Positions 1 to 9,521 are shown, counted from the stretch's first letter. The stretch is DNA of 64,000 nucleotides from UBA6623 sp965226435 (GCA_965226435.1 CBDDCY010000008.1:62001-126000); one strand, 5' to 3'. The notes: generated by a model not told the origin, from the letters alone. Translations and numbers: made by a program.

Positions 1-798
1 GGCACGCTGAACCTGCGCGCTCGAGCGAATCGAGATATTGGCGCGTTCGCGCGTGAAGGTCTTCATCGCCACGATCCAACCTTCGTTCTCTACGCCGACA
101 ATGTTCTTCTTTGGTACGCGGACTTGGTCGAAGAACATTTCGCCGAACTCGGCTTCCCCGGTAATTTGGGGCAAGGGTTTGACGCTGATGCCCGGGGATT
201 TCATATTGACGATCAACGCCGTGATGCCCTTGTGACGGGGGCGATCGGGAGCGGTGCGGACCAACAGGAAACAGTAGTCGGCAATGCGGGAGTAGCTGGT
301 CCAAATCTTTTCTCCACTCACGACGTAATCATCACCGTCGGGGACGGCGCGGGTGTGCAGGTTCGCCAGGTCGGACCCGGCATTGGGTTCCGAGAATCCT
401 TGGCACCAGATATCCTCGGCGGAAAGGATGCGGGGCAGATAGTGTTTGTTCTGTTCGGGGTTGCCGCAAGCGATCATCGCCGGGCCGGCGATGAGCAAGC
501 CGATCGTGTTGAGAGCTTCAGGGGCCTCGGCGCGCGCGACTTCCTCGTTATAGATGAATCCCTCCCGCATCGTGCCGCCCCGACCGCCGAATTCCTTCGG
601 CCAGCTCAGACCCAGCCAGCCGGCCTTATAGAGCTTGGCCTGCCATTCGCGACGAGCGTCCCAATCGCTGCGTTCGATCGACGTGTTGTTGGCTTCCAGC
701 CACTCCCTGAGGCGGGCGCGAAACGCGGCGTCCTCGGGGGTGTCGAGCAGCCGATGGGGACGGTTGTCGGCGGCGGCTTCGGCGGTAGTTGCGGACAT
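1..798 (-). CDS. Acyl-CoA dehydrogenase, 5' part (runs off the window start)
   Basis: FAD-dependent oxidation of acyl-CoA thioesters to enoyl-CoA. The minus-strand frame gives 266 codons from ATG at 798 with no stop before base 1. Visible are the family features LGLSWPKEFGGRGG (about residues 62-75), the central CQGFSEPNAGSDLA segment that contacts FAD and substrate, and the IWTSYSRIADY segment that follows it. The start is supported by an AGAGGT ribosome site a few bases upstream. The C-terminal helical domain with the catalytic base lies outside the window, so substrate chain length cannot be judged. An IS256-type element ends only 38 bp upstream, so the native promoter has probably been displaced. 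Confidence 0.9.
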   Translation of the reverse strand, partial: MSATTAEAAADNRPHRLLDTPEDAAFRARLREWLEANNTSIERSDWDARREWQAKLYKAGWLGLSWPKEFGGRGGTMREGFIYNEEVARAEAPEALNTIGLLIAGPAMIACGNPEQNKHYLPRILSAEDIWCQGFSEPNAGSDLANLHTRAVPDGDDYVVSGEKIWTSYSRIADYCFLLVRTAPDRPRHKGITALIVNMKSPGISVKPLPQITGEAEFGEMFFDQVRVPKKNIVGVENEGWIVAMKTFTRERANISIRSSAQVQRA

Positions 799-836
799 AG
801 TCGACCTCTTCTCGCTAAGACGAGCTATAACCATAA

Positions 837-2221
837 GTTGTGGATGAGCCTCTGAGGGGAGGCGGCGTATCCTGACGATTGAGGAAGCAACTCAATCGTT
901 TTCTGGAAAGGAACAAGGAGGATACGCCATGAGTCAGTGTGAAGCTGCTGAGAGCAGCAGTCAAGTCAACCCCCAAGTCATTGATGGAAAGGAACGCTCG
1001 CCCTTGGATGAGGTGCTGCGCCAAGGAGCGCGCCAGATGCTCGTCAAGGCCGTGGAAGCCGAAGTGACCGCCTACATCGAAACGCATCAGCACGAAGTCG
1101 ACCAGGACGGCCGGCGGCTGGTGGTGCGCAACGGTCACGCCCGCGAGCGCACCATCGTCAGCGGCGTGGGGCAGCTGAAGATCCAGGCGCCGCGGGTCGA
1201 CGATCGCCGAGTCGATGAGCAGGGCCGGCGCTTTCGTTTCACTTCCCAGATCCTGCCGCCGTATCTGCGGCGCACGAAGAGTGTGGAGGAGTTGATCCCC
1301 TGGTTGTACCTGAAAGGGATCTCGACGGGCGATTTCAGCGAAGCGCTGGAGGCCTTGCTGGGGCCCGACGCTCCGGGCCTGTCGGCGACGACGGTGGTGC
1401 GTCTCAAAGACGTCTGGCGCCGCGAGTACGAGGCTTGGTCAAAGCGTGACCTCAGCGGCCAGCGGTTTGTTTACATTTGGGCCGATGGCATCTACTCGAA
1501 TGTTCGTCTGGACGATGAACGGCAGTGTTTGCTGGTTGTGATGGGAGCACTCGAAGACGGTCGCAAGCAACTGCTGGCGGTGCACGACGGCTTTCGCGAA
1601 AGCGAACTGTCGTGGCAGGAGTTGCTGGAGGACTTGAAACGGCAGGGGCTCGAGCTGCCGCCGAAGTTGGCGGTGGGCGACGGAGCGATGGGGTTTTGGG
1701 CGGCACTGCGGAAAGTCTATCCGGCGACCGGTGAGCAACGCTGCTGGCTCCACAAGACGGCCAACGTGCTCAATAAGCTGCCGCAGAGCATGCAGGGCAA
1801 AGCCAAGCAGGCGCTGCGCGACATCTATCTTGCCGAGAGTCGGCAGACGGCGGAGGCCGCTCTGGGACCGTTTCAAGAACCTATACGAGAAGAAGTTTCC
1901 CAAAGCGGTCGAGTGCCTGGAAAAAGACCGCCAAGTGCTGCTGGCTTTCTACGACTTTCCGGCCGAGCACTGGGGGCACTTGCGGACGACGAACCCGATC
2001 GAGTCCACCTTTGCGACGGTCCGTTTGCGGCAGCGACGAACGAAGGGTTGTGGCAGCCGCGAAGCGTCGTTAACGATGGTCTTCATGCTGGCCCGCCAAG
2101 CCGAGCGCCACTGGCGACGCCTGAACGGTTCGGAAGTGATTGTTCATGTCTTAGAGGGAAAGGTTTTCAAGGATGGATTGATGGTTCAGGAAAACGCCGC
2201 CTGACCTCGCCCATCCACAAC
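837..2221 (+). mobile_element. IS256-family (mutator-type) insertion sequence, about 1.4 kb
   Basis: The ends carry imperfect inverted repeats: GTTGTGGATGAGCCTC at the left and, read inward, GTTGTGGATGGGCGAGG at the right. They enclose one transposase gene. The 8 bp outside the left end (AACCATAA) and right end (ATTTGACA) differ, so the target duplication usual for this family is missing. This suggests a deletion or recombination at one side after insertion. The right end abuts a truncated secreted-protein gene. Confidence 0.8.
929..2204 (+). pseudogene. IS256-family transposase with one frameshift
   Basis: DDE transposase of the mutator/IS256 group. Frame one runs from ATG 929 through the first two catalytic aspartates (WADGIY and VGDGA). 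The rest, including the third acidic residue in TTNPIEST and the C-terminal LARQAERHW segment, lies in another frame that ends at 2204. The switch falls near 1860-1872, where the sequence reads ctGGGacc. Removing one G restores a normal join (AEAAL-DRFKNLYEKKF). The reading frame is therefore broken by a one-base insertion, or the base is a sequencing error. Catalytic residues are otherwise intact. Confidence 0.85.
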
Positions 2222-2497
2222 ATTTGACAATATCTCGGTCTTCGGTCCCGAGTAATAACAAAGGGCGTAAGGGTTAGGGACCAGGTCTGTAAATGCCCTA
2301 CCGGGGTTGCCGCAGAGGAGGAAATTGGATTCGGCGCAGATCGTATCCGATTCCGGTGGACAAGCAGACGGGTCACCACCGTTACAGCACTCCGGCACCT
2401 CACCCCGGGCTGGCGATGCGAGAGCGAAAAGGACGAGAATCGAGAGGACGACAGGGAGCGGCGGTGCCGGGCGCGGCGTGCGGCGAGAGTCGAACAT
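2186..2497 (-). pseudogene. Truncated cysteine-rich secreted protein, cut by the IS256 end
   Basis: Starts at ATG 2497 with a clear Sec-type signal peptide (PLPVVLSILVLFALASPARG). A cysteine-rich stretch follows (ECCNGG, ESDTIC, FLLCG). After about 90 residues the frame enters the IS256 right end and stops. Codon use and the signal peptide suggest it was a real exported protein, and its C-terminal part is absent on the far side of the element. The cysteine-rich style resembles parts of the neighbouring sulfatase (PDSCTDPDDPLCQ), but no family could be assigned. Confidence 0.55.
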
Positions 2498-3026
2498 AAT
2501 GGTCTCCTTATGCTGGGACGATTCAGTGGACGATTATACGCCGTTGCGACGTAGCATGGCAACGGGGTCCCCCCTTGGATCGAGGGGGATTTGCCCGGAC
2601 ACCTCATTGCCGCGGCCGAGAGGGCAGGTCCGGTTGTCGCCTTCCCCCAATAATCGCGACGCTTCCACAGTCGAACCTTCCCTAAGTTTTTTGTTTCCTA
2701 TACGATGCCGGCGTAAGATTGCGGCAGCTTGTCGCTGTTTATCTTGCCGCGGGTGATCTTCCGAGAGCCGTTAGGCTGCCGGAGGATCAGGTAGTTGCCG
2801 TTTGTGTTGGACTGTCTCACCTCTGTTGGGGATGGCTTCTTGGAGATCCGCGGGGTCAACGACCTTTCCTGCTCGCGTCAGAACCGGCAGAGCTGATCCG
2901 GCAAACGTGTCCTGTAATGCTTCGAGACCCGTGTGGGGCTTCTTTTCAGGCGGTTCACCTGCACGGTAAGACACGCCGGGCAACCGGGCCGCCTCTACCG
3001 CCGGGCACGCGTCTTAGTCGCGAGCG
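2498..3026. other. 529-bp stretch without a convincing gene
   Basis: No open frame here looks like a protein from its composition. A minus-strand frame with no start codon (about 2698-2875) reads ...TNGNYLILRQPNGSRK..., which could be a decayed gene end, but this is weak. No hairpin-plus-T-run was seen. Confidence 0.4.
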
Positions 3027-6000
3027 CTACCGGGCCCGCCGGCTCGTTGGCCCCTGAATGTTGATTGTGACGACATTCGCGGTTTCGCCGTCCACGATGA
3101 ACACCACTTCGACTTCACCCCGACCCATCAAATTACGAGGAATGCGAACGTTGCTCTGGTCAAGGCCGGCAAAGTCTCCCTGGGCCTGCGCGGCGAGGAC
3201 CTCGGCCTCCTCACCCCCGATGGAGCAGCGGACATTTTCAAGTCCGCCATGCCCGCGAAAGCCCGTTCCAAAAAGACTCAGTATTACCTCGTCGTCCTCG
3301 GAACCCATGTCAATAGGCGCCGGGACGCAGCTTCCCGGCTGGTCACCGCAGAGAAACACAGGAACACGGGTCTGAGTGCCGTCCCGTGAAACCCGCATCG
3401 CGGTCGCCGCCGGTACACCTTCGCCGCTGCTGTTCGCCGTGAACAAGGCAGGGGCTACCGGCACAATCTCTATCTCTTCCGTCCCGCTCGTGCCGTCGCC
3501 ACTCGTATAGGTGATGGTCGCCGGACCAAAGCTAACGGAGTCAGGAATCAGCCAATTGATTTGGCCGGGCGCCACAAAGTAAAGCGGAGCGAACTCTTCC
3601 AGGCCACGGCTGTCGACGATTTTGACGGTGGTCCCCTGCAGAATGATTGGCAACGGGGTGCTTGTAGCCATCTTCACACCCGTGGCAAGACCTGAGCCGA
3701 AGGTGCTGACGATGGAATTGGGCGCTTGTGAGCCCCCCTGAAAGCTACCGCTTGAAACGGTGGATGGGGGGATGGCGGCCTGCAAGCAGTTGCCCAAGTT
3801 CCGCAGGACGATGTCCCGGTCGAGGTCGTCCGTCTCCGCGTCGAGGTTGAAGTCGAAGAAGCTCGGGCCGCTGTTCATGAACGCCTCCACTCCGTCGAGG
3901 TCCAACTGATCGACGACCTTGTCGAGATTGCCGTCGCCGGGGCACGGCGCCTCTGAGTTCAGGATGCGGTCCAGCTCGTCGTTGAGCTCGTTGAAGATTG
4001 GCCGCAACGCCGACGGGAGGCAGTCAGCGGAATTTGGAAGCCGGCAGTCCTTGAGAAGGTTGTCTTGGGGGCGGTCGATCCCCGCCGGGTTCATTGGCGT
4101 CGGCCGCAGCGGATAAAACTCGCGCACCGTCTTGACGTCGTACTCCGCCCACGGGAAGGGCCGCATGCTCGGTGGCGTCGACGGATCGATGGGTGCTGTG
4201 CAGTCTTCGTTTTCGAGCATGACCAGCTTGAATTCCCGGTTGCGCACCGCGAACTGCTGAATCGATTGGATATTGCCTTGCGAATTGCCGGCGATTCGGT
4301 GCGCATCGCAACAGTTGGTCGCCGGCGCCTGACACAGTGGGTCGTCGGGGTCGGTACAGGAGTCGGGCGGTCCGTACCAGACCCCGGCGTTGTCTTCGCG
4401 CCGCGCCTTGTTGCCGATGAGGCCCTCGATGCATATGCCCTCGAGCTCCAACGAAGCGCTACTTCCGAGAATGCAGGGCCAGTTGCGCTCCGGCACCTCG
4501 GCGGGGGTCGCCGGTGCGGTCACGGGTGTCTGGAAGAAGCCGATCCCGAGTTGGGTGAAGTTGGACCGGCGGATGTCCGGCTGCGCGGGGTTGGTCAGGT
4601 AGGGGAGCAGCGACCGGCTGTCGAGTCGGTGCGAGGCCGGAACCACGTCGGGGTCGCGCACGTCGACCCCTGCCGTCTCGGCAAACAGCTCGAAGAGGTC
4701 GGTGACGTTGACGAGCGCGTCGACGGTTCGCCCGGGCTCTTTGACCAAGTCGCCCGCGATCATCAGCGGCACCCAGACGCCGCTCTCGTACACCGTGCCC
4801 TTTGAACGCTCCGGGCTGAAAGGGGGCTTGACGGCTGTACCGAAAGTGCCGTTGTCGCCCGCGATCACCAGCAGCGTATTATCGAGATGGAGGCTCGTGA
4901 TCCGCGTGCGTTCCGGGTTCAATGTCGCGAGATTCAGATCCTCGAGCAAGCGCCCGATGGCGATGTCCATCGCTTCGAATATCGCATTGGAGATGAGTCT
5001 GCTTTGCCTGATGTTAGGAAGAGTCACAGCAGGGTCACAGCTGAGGCTGTCGAGGTCGGGCTTCGACAAGAGCTCGCCCGACGGTTGCTGGAACGGGGTG
5101 TGGATGGCGTTGTAGCTCACCGTGAGCATGCGGGGCTTTTCCTGCGCCTTCCACCACGCGACCGAGTCGTCGGTCTGGTCCACCGTCATGTAGGCGCGGG
5201 GGGTCGTGGTGCAGGCAAGGTTGTCTCCGGGCATGCAGTCGGCGTCGGCGAGGCTGGTGCATTGATCCGGCCCGCTCTCCGGCGGGAGGGCGCCCTCGGT
5301 GGTGACCTTCGGCCATACGTAGTAGCCGTTGAAGCGCGTTGACGAGAAATCGACGCTGTCCGGAGGGGGGCTCTGGCAGTCAACTCCGGCAACGAAGATG
5401 CCGCCGGCGTCCAGGCACGCTTTGCCGTTGCGGTCGGGGCGGCAGCTGTCGTCGGCAAAATAGCAAGCCCCGGGGATTTGGCTCTGGTCGAACCCGCAGA
5501 CGAAACTTTCGGGACCATCCAAGATCCCTGCTTGTGTGTCGATCGACGGCGGATCAGCGCCCAGGTTGCCACTGAAGAAGTCCCAGCCGCGCGTCGCCGG
5601 CGAGCAGTCGCCGGAGGGATTGCGAAAGTTCCCGAGGTGGTACTTTCCCACCATTGCCGTCGTATAGCCGGCATGGGCGAGCACGCGGGGGAGAGTCACT
5701 TCGTTCGGCGAGACCTGGCTCTGGGGCAACATGTTCTCGACGAGGGCGCTCTCCACGCCGGTGCGCAACGGGTAGCGACCGGTGAAGATGGCGGCACGGC
5801 TCGGCGAACACTCAGGCATGGCCCACGCGTTGGAGAACTTCACACCCGCGTCGGCGAGCCGGTTGATATTGGGTGTCAATGGCTTGATCAATCCGCCCCA
5901 GCCGAAGGCGGTCATCTGATCGATGCCGACGTCATCCATGAGGATCAGGAGCATGTCGGGGCGCCCGCCCTGTGCCTTCGCCTGGGCGGCACTGGCAGAG

Positions 6001-6176
6001 GTGGGAGCGCGTAGGCCTGAAGCCGACATGCACAGAGCAAGGGCCAGTGCCCCCAGTGCGGCCGACCGGGGGCGAGCTCTCCCGCGAGCAGCCTGAGGCC
6101 GGAGATCCGCCGATTTCCGTTCGTGGTTCCACCCCGGCGGCTTTTTTCCAGAGATTGGCGCTTCATTTCTTGCCAT
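3027..6176 (-). CDS. Large secreted sulfatase with dockerin-like and Solibacter-type C-terminal domains
   Basis: Formylglycine-dependent sulfate ester hydrolase of the alkaline phosphatase superfamily. It has 1049 residues, about twice the usual length. Order: an N-terminal export segment (LGALALALCMSASGL, about 41-55); metal-binding DD at 81-82; modification motif CSPSR at 123-127; sulfatase core to about 560 and a long cysteine-containing extension (CCDAHR). Then a pair of calcium-binding repeats near 743-800 like dockerin (GDGNLDKVVDQLDLDG, FDFNLDAETDDLDRD), and from about 810 a domain like TIGR03437 (PLPIILQGTTVKI, YFVAPGQINWLIP). The last domain is typical of Acidobacteriota secreted proteins and probably serves surface attachment. 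Substrate is unknown. The upstream region carries a half-copy of a palindromic repeat. Confidence 0.88.
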   Translation of the reverse strand: MARNEAPISGKKPPGWNHERKSADLRPQAARGRARPRSAALGALALALCMSASGLRAPTSASAAQAKAQGGRPDMLLILMDDVGIDQMTAFGWGGLIKPLTPNINRLADAGVKFSNAWAMPECSPSRAAIFTGRYPLRTGVESALVENMLPQSQVSPNEVTLPRVLAHAGYTTAMVGKYHLGNFRNPSGDCSPATRGWDFFSGNLGADPPSIDTQAGILDGPESFVCGFDQSQIPGACYFADDSCRPDRNGKACLDAGGIFVAGVDCQSPPPDSVDFSSTRFNGYYVWPKVTTEGALPPESGPDQCTSLADADCMPGDNLACTTTPRAYMTVDQTDDSVAWWKAQEKPRMLTVSYNAIHTPFQQPSGELLSKPDLDSLSCDPAVTLPNIRQSRLISNAIFEAMDIAIGRLLEDLNLATLNPERTRITSLHLDNTLLVIAGDNGTFGTAVKPPFSPERSKGTVYESGVWVPLMIAGDLVKEPGRTVDALVNVTDLFELFAETAGVDVRDPDVVPASHRLDSRSLLPYLTNPAQPDIRRSNFTQLGIGFFQTPVTAPATPAEVPERNWPCILGSSASLELEGICIEGLIGNKARREDNAGVWYGPPDSCTDPDDPLCQAPATNCCDAHRIAGNSQGNIQSIQQFAVRNREFKLVMLENEDCTAPIDPSTPPSMRPFPWAEYDVKTVREFYPLRPTPMNPAGIDRPQDNLLKDCRLPNSADCLPSALRPIFNELNDELDRILNSEAPCPGDGNLDKVVDQLDLDGVEAFMNSGPSFFDFNLDAETDDLDRDIVLRNLGNCLQAAIPPSTVSSGSFQGGSQAPNSIVSTFGSGLATGVKMATSTPLPIILQGTTVKIVDSRGLEEFAPLYFVAPGQINWLIPDSVSFGPATITYTSGDGTSGTEEIEIVPVAPALFTANSSGEGVPAATAMRVSRDGTQTRVPVFLCGDQPGSCVPAPIDMGSEDDEVILSLFGTGFRGHGGLENVRCSIGGEEAEVLAAQAQGDFAGLDQSNVRIPRNLMGRGEVEVVFIVDGETANVVTINIQGPTSRRAR

Positions 6177-6231
6177 CGCGATCCTCCTTGTCCCTTCGTC
6201 GCCGGCTTACTGTAGCAAAGATGCTTAGCGA

Positions 6232-6257
6232 GTTGTCTCAAATTTGGGGTCCACTCC
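6232..6257. repeat. Half-copy of a 64-bp palindromic repeat
   Basis: GTTGTCTCA, five bases, then GGGGTCCACTCC: the same two blocks at the same spacing as the right arm of the palindrome at 13912-13975. It lies just upstream of the sulfatase start. Confidence 0.65.
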
Positions 6258-6296
6258 GGGATCGTAATTTCTATAACTCGCCTCCACAACCCGCTT

Positions 6297-6404
6297 TTAC
6301 AGGTCGTAGTAAAGATAAAACTCATACGGCACCGGCCGCAGGTTCACCTGCTCCAGCTCGACTTCGCGCTTGTAGCTGATCCAGGTATCGACCACGTGCA
6401 CGGC
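6297..6404 (-). pseudogene. C-terminal remnant of a glutamine synthetase (glnA-like)
   Basis: The last 35 codons of the minus-strand frame read VDTWISYKREVELEQVN...PYEFYLYYDL and stop at 6297-6299. This matches the conserved tail of type I glutamine synthetases (YKR...LRPxPYEFxLYYD). Immediately upstream the frame passes into a tandem repeat block, and no other glutamine synthetase sequence is present. It is therefore a gene end left behind by a rearrangement, not a functional gene. Confidence 0.55.
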
Positions 6405-6418
6405 CGCGCCAGGCCCCC

Positions 6419-7015
6419 GAACGACCGGTCTTGCCGGTCGTTCGCCCCGGAGGAGGTTGCGCGTTGGGACTGGGTCCGGCCCCCCTACGGACCGGCCCAG
6501 TATTAATTCGAGGAGCGTTAGATCTGCGTGAACGCCCTTGGAGGGGCTATTGCGGCGCTGGTTCCAGCGGGCAGGGTGAAGATTCTTTATTCGGGAGCTG
6601 TCCCCGATCTGCCCGCCCCGATCTGCCCGCCGATCTGCCCCGTCCCCGATCTGCCCCGATCTGCCCCCCGGGCGAGTTCGAGAGCTGGGCACGATCGTGT
6701 GTCCACGAACGTGCCCCCCGGCCCGCCCCAAACCCCCGACCGACCGGCTTGCCGGTCGTTCGCCCGATAGGAGGTTGCGGGGTTGGGACTGAGTGCCGGT
6801 CCTTACGGACCGGCCCAGTATTAAGTTCAACCGCGTGAAATCTGCGTCGACGCCGGCGGAGCCGCTGTTTCGATTGTGGCGCCAGTTCGCGCTGGCCGCG
6901 TGAAGATTCTTTATTCGGGAGCTGTCCCCGATCTCGCCTCCCCCCCCATTCGGGAGCTGTCCCCGATCTCCCCCCCCGATCTCCCCCCCCGATCTCCCCC
7001 CAAACTGTGACACTC
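6419..7015. repeat. Two tandem copies of a roughly 300-bp non-coding repeat
   Basis: Copy A (about 6419-6737) and copy B (about 6738-7015) share the same order of blocks: a GACCGG...CCGGTC hairpin, AGGAGGTTGCG, TTGGGACTG, ACGGACCGGCCCAGTATTAA, TCTGCGT and GTGAAGATTCTTTATTCGGG. Each ends in a run of short GATCTGCCC or GATCTCCCC units following AGCTGTCCCC. The minus strand is open across the whole block, but the predicted protein simply repeats itself and is rich in R, G and P, so I treat it as non-coding. The AGCTGTCCCC word recalls the GGACTGTCCCCG block at 17745. Confidence 0.75.
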
Positions 7016-7080
7016 GGGAAACTGTCACGCTACCGCTGGTATTGACCGCGGCTCCGGGGTATGCTTCTTAGCGAGTCTGA

Positions 7081-8748
7081 GTGAAGACTATGAGCCGCCC
7101 ACGAGGGCGAGCAGTGATGACTCTTGCCAGAAGGCGTAGCTCGACAACCGATTGCGCGAGGCATTATCGACGCAGCCTGTCCTCCATTCCGCTTCTTGGA
7201 GTATTCCTATCGGGATGCGTGACGCCCGCCGCCGCGCAATTCACCGGCGACCTCTTCGAGCAGTACGAGGTCGTTACCGGCTCCGCGAAACGCCAGACCG
7301 TTTTGACGGGATTTCTTCTCGGTGGCGCTATCGCGGACCTGGCCGTGGTGCATATCGACGCGAACAACGACCGCCGCTTGCGCATATACGCGTTCGGCGA
7401 CGACGCCTGGACACCGAAACTCGACGCAACGCTGAAGCCCGAAGTGTTGTTCGTCGACGTGGCCAACATCGGCGGACTTGACCGGTTGGTTACCTACGAG
7501 CCTGGTCGCCTCAACTGGTTCGATACCGAATCGGCGACAGAATGCAAGCTGGTTGCGGTTACTTCCAATTTCAACCCGCCTCGCGGAGGCGAAATCCCCC
7601 ATGTAGACTTCACTCGGGACTTAAACGGCGACGACCGCGACGACATGGTGGTGCCGGACGTCGATGGCTTTTGGGTGTTCATCCAGATAAGCGACGGCGC
7701 GTTTGCCGATCCAGTGAAGCTCGGCCCCTCCACCGAGATGGCCAGGATCCACGGAGCCGACGGATATCGATACGACCCTTGGGGTCAGAGCCGCATCCAC
7801 GAGACGGATTACAACCGAGATGGTCGCGGCGACCTGGTGTTCTGGAACGAGGACCACTTCGAGGTTCATCACCAGGACGAGCATGGGCTGTTTGCCCCGG
7901 TGGCCAAGACCTTCACGACCGATGTGGCATTCGACTCCGACGAGCTCTCCTCGCTCGCCACCGGAGACATGCTGGGGAAGGTGCTGCACTCGCTAACCGA
8001 CCTGAACGGCGACGGTGTCGCCGACCTGGTGGTTTTCTCGCTGCAGGGTAGGAGCATCTCGAGCAAGCAGTCCGCCTTCGAGGTGCATTTTGGCACGCCG
8101 GTACCCGATGGCGGCACGGTGTTCGTGCCGGAGGTCGGGGCCGCGTTCAAGTCGGACGGCAGAATCCAGCTCGGGATGGACCGGCACGATTTCGATCGCG
8201 ACGGCCAGGTCGACTTGATGTTCACAACCATCGAGGTCGGGTTTCTCGAGAGCAGCCTCTGGAAGAGAATCAAGGGGTTCATGGGCGATGACATCTGGTT
8301 GGATCTCGAGTTCTACCGCATGGAAGGGGGCCTCTACCCCGACAAACCCAACGCCACTCGCAGAAGACAGTTAGACGGCCACCCCAGCATTAGGGAGCCG
8401 GGGTGGGTGCCATTGGACATAGTGCTTCGAGGGGGGACGCACGAAAGCCGAAAGACACAAGAAAGTCACCTGCGCGCGTTCAACACAACTTTGCTCATCG
8501 GAGATGTGAACGGCGACGGCCGCTCAGACCTGCTTATCGAGTGGACCTATAGGGAACTGCATGTCTATGTCGGCGTGCCGGGGCCGGACCTGTTCGCGCG
8601 GCGGCCTCGGAAGGTGGCGGTCGTCCTGCCCGACGACGAGGAATACACCTGGCTGGTGGACCTCAACAAGGACGGCAAGCAGGACATCCTCATGCATCAC
8701 CCGTCCACCATCGAGCCGTATCGGGTGACGATGCTGATCGCCCGATAG
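7081..8748 (+). CDS. Exported VCBS/FG-GAP repeat protein, probable lipoprotein
   Basis: A 555-residue protein with at least six calcium-loop repeats of the DxNxDGxxDL type: DLNGDDRDDMVV, DYNRDGRGDLVF, DLNGDGVADLVV, DFDRDGQVDLMF, DVNGDGRSDLLI and DLNKDGKQDILM. Such repeats form beta-propeller blades in extracellular proteins. The N-terminus has a hydrophobic segment ending in a lipobox-like LSGC (about residues 37-47). ATG codons at 7081, 7090 and 7117 are all possible; 7117 gives a more normal signal peptide. No catalytic domain is visible. Binding partner and role are unknown. It stands alone, downstream of the tandem repeat block. Confidence 0.78.
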   Translation: MKTMSRPRGRAVMTLARRRSSTTDCARHYRRSLSSIPLLGVFLSGCVTPAAAQFTGDLFEQYEVVTGSAKRQTVLTGFLLGGAIADLAVVHIDANNDRRLRIYAFGDDAWTPKLDATLKPEVLFVDVANIGGLDRLVTYEPGRLNWFDTESATECKLVAVTSNFNPPRGGEIPHVDFTRDLNGDDRDDMVVPDVDGFWVFIQISDGAFADPVKLGPSTEMARIHGADGYRYDPWGQSRIHETDYNRDGRGDLVFWNEDHFEVHHQDEHGLFAPVAKTFTTDVAFDSDELSSLATGDMLGKVLHSLTDLNGDGVADLVVFSLQGRSISSKQSAFEVHFGTPVPDGGTVFVPEVGAAFKSDGRIQLGMDRHDFDRDGQVDLMFTTIEVGFLESSLWKRIKGFMGDDIWLDLEFYRMEGGLYPDKPNATRRRQLDGHPSIREPGWVPLDIVLRGGTHESRKTQESHLRAFNTTLLIGDVNGDGRSDLLIEWTYRELHVYVGVPGPDLFARRPRKVAVVLPDDEEYTWLVDLNKDGKQDILMHHPSTIEPYRVTMLIAR

Positions 8749-9073
8749 GGGCGCTCCCAAGCGAGAGAAATCGGATTGATGAAAAACTCACAAGAGAGCA
8801 GTTTCGGGCCCTACCGGGCCCAACCAACACGGCGGGACGGGCGTTTGAGTTTGAGTGCCGGGCGTGGGAGGACCCCTTCGCCGGCTCACATATGCATTGA
8901 AACAGGCAGGTAACGTGGAGGATCATCGTCAGCCGGTTTAACATAGGGGTTGCCTGATTGAGTGATAGGATAAATCGGCCGGTCGGACCAGCGACGGATG
9001 ATTCTCCTTCTTCGGGGAACACAGGCGCAGTTCGCGATTCCGTTGCCAACCACCAACTGGAAGGGAGCAGATC
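8749..9073. other. 325-bp intergenic stretch
   Basis: Nothing convincing apart from a GAAGGGAGC ribosome site just before the next gene. Short minus-strand frames here have no family features. Confidence 0.5.
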
Positions 9074-9481
9074 ATGAAACAGATACTCACTTACCTGACT
9101 TTTGACGGTAACTGCCGGGAAGCGATGACCTTCTATGGGAAATGCCTCGGCGCGGAGGTGCAGCTCGTGCCTTTCTCCGAAATGCCGGGTGAGGTTCCGG
9201 AGGGAGCAGAGGGCCGTGTGATGCACTCCAGTCTCACCAACGGATCGGACTTGTTGATGGCGTCGGACACACAGCCCGGTATGCCGCTTCAGCAAGGCAC
9301 GAATTTCTCGGTCAGCATTCGATGCGAGAGCCTCGATGAGATCGAGCGTTTGTTCGCCGCGCTCGGCGAAAACGGCAAAGTCACGATGCCGCTCGATGAC
9401 ATGTTCTGGGGCGCCCGGTTCGGGATCCTCACGGATCAGTTCGGCATCCAGTGGATGTTGAACTTTGAAAAGCCCAGATAA
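9074..9481 (+). CDS. VOC-superfamily PhnB-like protein
   Basis: A 135-residue single-domain protein of the vicinal oxygen chelate fold (glyoxalase/bleomycin-resistance superfamily, PhnB-like branch). Typical blocks are LTFDGNCREAMTFYGKCLGA at the N-terminus, VMHSSLTNGSDLLMASD in the middle and FWGARFGILTDQFGIQW at the C-terminus. Members of this branch often lack a demonstrated activity, so no substrate is proposed. An AAGGGAG ribosome site precedes ATG 9074. It appears to be monocistronic. Confidence 0.88.
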   Translation: MKQILTYLTFDGNCREAMTFYGKCLGAEVQLVPFSEMPGEVPEGAEGRVMHSSLTNGSDLLMASDTQPGMPLQQGTNFSVSIRCESLDEIERLFAALGENGKVTMPLDDMFWGARFGILTDQFGIQWMLNFEKPR

Positions 9482-9521
9482 CCCCGGCACGTCGGTAGCC
9501 GGTCGCGACGGTAGGCGGGGA

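Noticed and set aside
124..855. Plus-strand open frame of 243 codons
   Set aside because: It is the antisense of the acyl-CoA dehydrogenase, whose minus-strand frame shows clear family motifs.
2719..3057. Plus-strand frame of 112 codons
   Set aside because: No family features, overlaps the sulfatase end, and its composition looks like a chance frame in GC-rich DNA.
6297..7028. Minus-strand open frame of 243 codons
   Set aside because: Most of it is two translated copies of the tandem repeat; only the last 35 codons resemble a protein (glutamine synthetase tail).
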